Below are positions 58,322-64,000 of a stretch of DNA of 64,000 bases, in pieces. Under the pieces are notes generated by a model. The model was given only the letters and a program-made list of their open reading frames with translations, was not told where the DNA came from and ran no database searches. The stretch is from Corythucha ciliata (Eukaryota; Arthropoda; Insecta; Hemiptera; Tingidae): the NCBI GenBank assembly GCA_038030265.1, contig CM075941.1, forward strand, positions 7,068,001-7,132,000, given 5' to 3'. The stretch's first letter is position 1. Each line of letters starts with the position of its first letter. Made by a program: the position numbers and the translations under genes.

Positions 58322-58900
58322 TGCCCATTGGCTTCACGGACTATTTGCAACCAAAAACGGCGAAACTGACTGTTTATTACGCCAAAAAATGGCAAAACTG
58401 ATGAATTGCGACCTATAAAATGGTTAAACTGCCTATTTGTGTGATAAAAATAGATAGACAACTGGCAATAATTGCCGCTACAAAAGTTGCAAACCTGATT
58501 CTACGCGGCCTAAAAAAAATAGTCATGAAAATCCTAAAAATGACTAAACAGATTATTCCTACACTTGGAATGGTAAAATTGACCATTCACGTGCCGAAAA
58601 TGGCCAAAGTGGCCATTTGCGCCTTGGCTTGACGGACTATTCGCAGTAAAAAAAAAAAAAAAATGGCCAAACTAACTATTCGTATTCAAAATAGGAGAAC
58701 AGAAATGAACAGCAAATAGCAAAACTGTCTATTGCTAGCACTGAAATTGGCAACAGTGATATTTTATGCGCTCCAAAAATGGCTAAACTGGCGTTTCGAG
58801 TCCTAAAAGAGCCGAACCGTTCTATTTACCACCCAAAAAAGGGCAAACTTACAATTCACGCTTTAAAAATGGTCAAACCCTCTTTGCCACATTCAAAATT
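58322..58900 (-). repeat. B-type minisatellite, reverse orientation, right part
   Basis: Reverse B units (for example TAAAAATGGTCAAACCCTCT and AAAATGGCTAAACTGGCGTT) directly after the outer hAT duplication. It is the second half of the array at 51286-51640. Confidence 0.85.
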
Positions 58901-61480
58901 TGTGACTGCCTCCTCACCCCCTCCCACTGCAATACTTCGCGTGTGCAAAGTGGTTATTCACGCGTTTAAATTAACTGTACATACTGAGCCGCCTGTTAAA
59001 TTGGACAAGTTTCGTGGTCATAATGCTCGAGTTTAGTGTGATGGGTGGAGAGGGTGGGGGGGGGCAAGTTAGTATAGCTTTCCGAGCTGGTAAAATCCTA
59101 TTTTTGTGCTCAATTAACCAGTTTTACAGCTATAAAAATATAGCTATAGCTTTGTGCTCCTTTTAGCACTAATGAGGGGCGTTTGCAAATAATCGCCAGT
59201 ATAGCAACATCAGAAATTACAAAGCCTTGAAGCTGGGATAAAATATTTTGGAGATTTGACGAATTCCTCGCCAATCTCGGAAGCTATACATAACTGAGAC
59301 GCGCGTGACTCGAACCCACCGAGCGCTACACTGTTGAAATTCCAGCCAAGATCCTCCTCCCCTTCACGGCGCTTAGGGGCTCATCGCTTAAAAAGTTTTA
59401 AAGAAAAAAAAAAAAAAAAAAGCATCAAGGGTCCACATAAAATCGGTCAATAAATCTTTTAATTTGACAAAAACTAAATAAACTATAAATTAGAATTTAC
59501 GGGTTTTCTGAATGGAAAGGACTAGGGATTTTATCACTAGCTCTTAACTACAAATTAGTAATAAAAATGGAAAGACGCCCATTTTCCCTACTGTTTAATG
59601 AAAAATTACACTAATAAAAATCCGGATGTTTTTATTCAGTCAAAAAATTAATAACTCGCTCAAATTAAATAGCTTTAAACCTTGAATATTCGATGCCAAC
59701 TCACCCCTTCTCCTCCCTTCTTTTAGAAGAAGTTTTTAACGTTCCTTTATTGGGCCTTTTACGTGTATTATGTTTCACATCCTGGAATATACCGAAGGCA
59801 TAGAGGAGGAAGCATTCGGGTCATTTCTAGACGTTTGGGCTTTTTTTCTCTCTCTCTGTTTCGGATTCTTGTACCCGCGAAACACTTTAAATCTGACTAT
59901 TTTGATGACAATTTGGACGTTCTTATACTTTCTCAAGGGTGTGTGTGCGCTGCTGGTTTTATAGCACACACTTTTTTGGGAGGGTAGAGTTCGAATGATT
60001 ATTTGAAAATTAAATCCGACCCACGACCGGGCCATTTTATAGCTTTCTCTCTGTTAGTTTTTGTAGCTGAACTCTGAACTATTGGGTAGTGGGGAGGGGA
60101 GAGGCTAAAAAAAAAAAAAAAAAACCAAACGTTTAAAGGAATCCCAGCAGGAATTCTTCATTTCACTATAAATCCATGCTGAGAGCAACGGTTCTCACGT
60201 TCATTCCTTTAAATTTTTATTTTCTTTAATATTTCATTCTCATCACCTCACGGCTCAAGCTCATCGTCTAACTTACATATTCCACCTTCCTTCTTCTCAA
60301 GTCTTTTGGAGGACGACTTCTGACGAAATAAATAAAAATAGAAAGTTTTCTAAAATAAATAAATACCCCCGTCCCATCGCACAAACGAATATCTTCGAGT
60401 TATAATTTTGTTTAGTGTGTGTGTGTGTGTGTGTTTTCTCAACAAGTCGCTTCCATCCAACTGCATTCCCTCGCTGTCAGTTTCCTAGGTTGAGTGGTTG
60501 ATACTATAAAGAAAATTGAGAGGACTGGTTTCTTCGAGCTTTTAATCAGGGAGTTTCGAAACCACACTAACTGTAAACTTAACAAGGACAAAATGACGGG
60601 GGAGGATGATTTTTTATACAAAAAGTGAAAAAAATGATCGAAAAGCACGCCTTTGTTTTAATTTTTAGCACGAAGTTTCATGTCGGAGAGAACCTTAATC
60701 GTAATGTTTAAAGAAATAATTATAAAATTAGAAATAAATCTGCGAATATGCGATGACTATAATTGTCATTTTCTGTGGCGTCCTGAGCCCCCCCCCCCCC
60801 CTGCTAGGATTAATGAGCGTAGAAAGGTAGTACCAGAGAAGTTGTTTTAGGCAGACATAAATAACGAGGAAAGTCTCAATACGTACCCCTAGAAAATGCA
60901 CGGTCATAGGGTTTAATTCAGACCGAACATAAGCAAAGCAAACTCGGGGAACGCCACATCACGTCCGTATTTTATGCCAATTTCAAAATAAGAAAGCTGA
61001 TGAAAAGATGCCATAAAACTTATTTATCAGCCGAAGAAAGCTTTTCCACAAGGCTTTAAAGCAGTTGTAGAGTCTTTTGCGTACACGCTCGGGGATAGTA
61101 AATTCATAAAAACAATCAACACTCTTCGAAGCATGTCCCCTTGTCATTTTGAACCGTTTATGTGAATATACTCGTACAATTGCACGGTGGGTGGGGGGGG
61201 GGAATGCGCAAATGAGTATGTGAATACGTAGATACCATCGTATAATCTTACCCCTTTTAGTTCTGAATAATTAATTTTTGTCGTCGTTCGTATTTGCGCA
61301 AGAAAAGTCCGGCTTTTCGATAGACTGTCCGGCTTAGCGATTTCAACCACCACGACCGTATCAAACCTACACACCAACCACTAGCGCGATATAGGCGGCG
61401 GACCGACACCAATTTGGAATCCGGGGCGGAAATCTCTATGAGGCCCCTAAGTCACTAAATAAACGAAAATATAATTTTTA
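58901..61480. other. No recognisable gene
   Basis: Contains G-runs near 59057 and 61191, A-runs near 59404 and 60107, a GT microsatellite at 60415-60434 and a C-run near 60789. The open frames 59763-59987 and 61144-61377 have no family resemblance. The head segment GGGGCGGAAATCTCTATGAG at about 61424 introduces the next A array. Confidence 0.45.
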
Positions 61481-61489
61481 CGTAGCGTT

Positions 61490-63065
61490 AAAATTATATT
61501 TTTTGCTTTTTGGCCACGAATTAGCGGCTATGTATACGTCCTATCCACCGATGTTCAATTAAAGCCTGAGATTGAATATTTTCTCGACTGTAGCCACGAA
61601 TTAGGGCTTTTTCTACTCTTATCCATGAATTACTGAGTTTCCTAAATTTTTACCGTGAATTGGAGTTTTCCTCACTTTTTTACCTATGTTAAATTAATTA
61701 TCTATGTTTTACCTTTTTAGCAGGGAATTAGCAATTGTTCTCAATTTGAGCAGCTGATTAGCAATTTTGTTGTTATTTTTTGCTGCAAATTACCACTGTG
61801 CGTGTCGGTCGGAAGCCGTGATTTGTCTTGGTTTTAGTCCCCAAAGTTTCCTTCAGATGCAACGGATTGGCGTACTTTCAATTACAGCCAAAAATTGGAA
61901 TTTTTACAATTTTAGCCGTGAATTAAAGATTTTTCTGAGTAAATTTCCACAATTTTAGCAGCGAGGTATCGTTTTTATTCCGTAAAAGCGATTTTTCTTG
62001 ATCTTATAGCTTTTAATTGGCGTTTTCCTTTGATTTTTTCCTGCAAATTATGACCGTTCTCTCAATTGAAACGGCAGCTGGAACTTTTCATCAAATAAGA
62101 CGTCTTAATTAGTAATTCTTCTCAATAATGCCAGCCAATTAGCGGGTTTTTAAACATTTTTTATACGCGTCCCCCCCCCCATTCATTTGGAGCTACAGAT
62201 TTAGTGCTTTTTCCGTGTTTTAAGCCCCAAGTTGACTTCAGAGGTCTCGAATTTGCGTTTTCCTAAATTTTAGCCACGAATATCAGCGTATTCCTATAAT
62301 TTAGCAGTGAATTTAGGGCCTCTCTCATTTACAGACACGAATTAGCGATTTTTTTTTTTTTTTTTCATTTCTATCCACAAATTATTGTTTTTTCTAGACT
62401 TTATCCGTGAATTAGCGATTTTTCCCTATTTTAGGCGCGAATTAATTACCGATTATTTTTCATTCCGTCCAAGAATTAGCCTTTGTCCGAATTTTAGCCG
62501 CTAATTACGCTTTAAGTCAATTTCATTCGTGATTTTTTTCAATTTTAGTAGCGATTTAGTTGGTGATTTTTCTCATTATCGTTTCCCCTAATTTTAGCTG
62601 ATAGTTAGCAATTTCTCTTAATTTCGTGAATTATTGTTTTACCCAACTTCAGTAGAGAATTTGCCCTTTTTTTTCTTAATTTCAGCCCCACATTAGAGTT
62701 TTTTTGTTTTCAATTATAGCTTTGAGTCAGCGTTTTTTTCACCAATTTTTGGCCAAAAAACAGCAAGTTAGAATTGTTTTTTCCATTTCAGCCATAAAGT
62801 GGCCCTTATACACTGTAAATTGGTGATTTTTTCTCAATTTCGGTGTGAAAGTTGCATCGAGAAACCACAGATGCGAACGCTGTTTAGCGCTTTACCCAAA
62901 CTTTGCTGCGTACTGGCCTGAGGAGCTGCATGATAGTTCGCCTTCTCAACTTTATCGGCTCGTGGATCTGAAGAAACTTGGGATCGGCGAATTTTTTCTC
63001 TATTTTAGCTCCGAAGTTACCTCCAGAAGGCGCGATTTCTCACAAATTTAAGCTTGAAAATAGCG
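61490..63065 (+). repeat. A-type minisatellite, forward orientation
   Basis: About 50 degenerate units, for example ATTTTAGCCACGAATATCAG near 62267. It has the same head segment as the array in the outer hAT element, so both may come from one ancestral A-carrying element. Confidence 0.9.
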
Positions 63066-63216
63066 TTTTTGTGGGCTAAATCGAATAATCAGCCACACTC
63101 TTTGCAGGTCACCTACAACGTTCAATTCTCCAGGGTCCCGATGTCGAGAAAAAAAAAAAAAAAAAATCTCGCAAGCTGGGTCCAATGACGGTACATCACA
63201 AATCATACTGTCTTGC

Positions 63217-64000
63217 CATAATAATAATAATAATAATAATTTTATTGCCAGCATAAATGAATTTATAAGGCATTGTCAAAATATAATAGAGAAACAACTC
63301 ATTTGGAGCGTAGAGCAAGGTCAAACTCTGCGATCGAGTAAGGCTCAAGAACAAGGATAAGGTGGCGAACCTGAGTCTTGAATTTAGCCAGTGAGATGCT
63401 GTGGTCCTTGAGGTGGGAAGGGAGGGCATTATAAAGACTCACGCCCACGGAGCTTGGGTTCAACCTGGCAGAAGCAGCTAGGCGCACAAATGGTGCAGAA
63501 AGGTCGTCAGCACGTCGCGTCGAGTAATTGTGAGAGGCAGAGTTGAGAGGAAACTCGGTCAAGTGTGACCGCACAAAGAGCAAAATGCTGAGTATGTAAG
63601 CACCATGGAAGGTCAACACACTCAGCTTCCTGAACGACCCACGGCACGACGACTGGCGTGGATGCAGTCCGCAAAGCACACGAATAGCGGCCTTTTGGAA
63701 GCGGAAGATTTTCACTGCTCCCGAGGAATTCCCCCAGGCAAGAATACCGTACGTCATACGGGAATAGAAGAGCCCGAAGAAAGCCAGTCGCAGCGCCTCA
63801 GCTGACACGACCTTTTTCAAGCGGCGAAGCACGAAGGTGGCCCTTGATAGGTGGGGCGAAAGGTGTTGGATGTGACTGTCCCAGGACATACGGGAATCGA
63901 TGAAGAGACCTAGGAACTTGACAAACTTATGGGGCCCTTTGAGATCATAAACTAAGTCTTGAGTTTTATTGTCGTTAAGAACGAGACGATTGGCCAAACA
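63217..64000 (-). mobile_element. 3' end of a non-LTR retrotransposon with (ATT)n tail
   Basis: On the minus strand an ORF2 C-terminus is followed by about 55 bp and an (ATT)n tail at 63217-63242. The element continues past the right edge of the window. Confidence 0.85.
63299..63997 (-). CDS. Non-LTR reverse transcriptase C-terminus, partial
   Basis: The open frame is 232 codons and runs off the window, so the N-terminal part (endonuclease and RT catalytic core) is not seen. It begins in the RT palm/thumb boundary (LVLNDNKTQDLVYDL, then FLGLFIDSRMSWDSHI) and continues through the thumb with the usual YSRMTYGILAWGNSS and ending helices. No RNase H or zinc motif follows before the stop, which fits the Jockey/CR1-side lineages. 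It has no internal stop, so this copy is younger than the other non-LTR copies here. Confidence 0.88.
   Translation of the reverse strand: MANRLVLNDNKTQDLVYDLKGPHKFVKFLGLFIDSRMSWDSHIQHLSPHLSRATFVLRRLKKVVSAEALRLAFFGLFYSRMTYGILAWGNSSGAVKIFRFQKAAIRVLCGLHPRQSSCRGSFRKLSVLTFHGAYILSILLFVRSHLTEFPLNSASHNYSTRRADDLSAPFVRLAASARLNPSSVGVSLYNALPSHLKDHSISLAKFKTQVRHLILVLEPYSIAEFDLALRSK

Noticed and set aside
59280..59345. tRNA-like B box on the minus strand (GGTTCGAGTCA), possible tRNA gene or SINE
   Set aside because: No matching A box at proper spacing, no foldable cloverleaf by eye, and the nearby A-run is on the wrong side for a minus-strand SINE.

Overview
The window is eukaryotic and almost entirely repetitive. 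It has no operons, ribosome binding sites or dense bacterial-style coding. It holds non-LTR retrotransposons with apurinic-type endonuclease and RNase H domains, Ty3/gypsy and Ty1/copia elements, hAT elements with 8-bp target duplications and long-inverted-repeat elements at TTAA sites. The copia primer-binding site resembles the one of Drosophila copia and the non-LTR lineages are common in insects, so an arthropod (probably an insect) is the best guess. The species cannot be told from the sequence. I find no convincing cellular protein-coding gene, tRNA, rRNA or CRISPR array.

Layout. 1-100: end of a ~30-bp minisatellite (called A here). 101-4148: non-repetitive sequence. 4157-6973: a hAT-type element whose body is a second ~30-bp minisatellite (B). 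6990-10080: A arrays in forward, reverse and forward orientation. 10.1-11.6 kb: single-copy-looking sequence with one MITE. 11.6-13.3 kb (minus): decayed non-LTR element with RT and RNase H remnants. 13.3-16.7 kb: a ~20-bp minisatellite (E) split by a plus-strand R1/LOA-like non-LTR pseudogene. 16.7-20.4 kb: nothing recognisable. 20.4-35.7 kb: a reverse A array split by a Jockey-type non-LTR element, itself split by three insertions (a 5.6-kb TTAA element, a hAT element, a gypsy element). 35.9-36.8 kb: a ~20-bp minisatellite (C). 36.8-45.8 kb: an A array split by a 4.5-kb TTAA element and by a short-LTR copia element. 45.8-48.9 kb: a young non-coding LTR element with 461-bp LTRs. 51.0-58.9 kb: a reversed B array containing three hAT elements nested one inside another. 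61.5-63.1 kb: another A array. 63.2-64.0 kb (minus): the 3' end of another non-LTR element, running off the window.

How the parts relate. The strongest evidence is at the junctions. Removing each insertion plus one target duplication restores either an open reading frame (Jockey element, three times) or a minisatellite unit (A array: TTAA element, copia, LTR element, inner hAT; B array: outer hAT). This gives a relative order of events. The A and B minisatellites are old; retroelements and DNA transposons landed in them later; and hAT elements carry whole blocks of A or B repeats as cargo, which suggests that transposition helps spread the minisatellites. No intact transposase is visible, so all DNA elements here look non-autonomous. 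The gypsy element is the only one with long intact reading frames (gag and most of pol), but it lacks the pol C-terminus and nearly all of one LTR.
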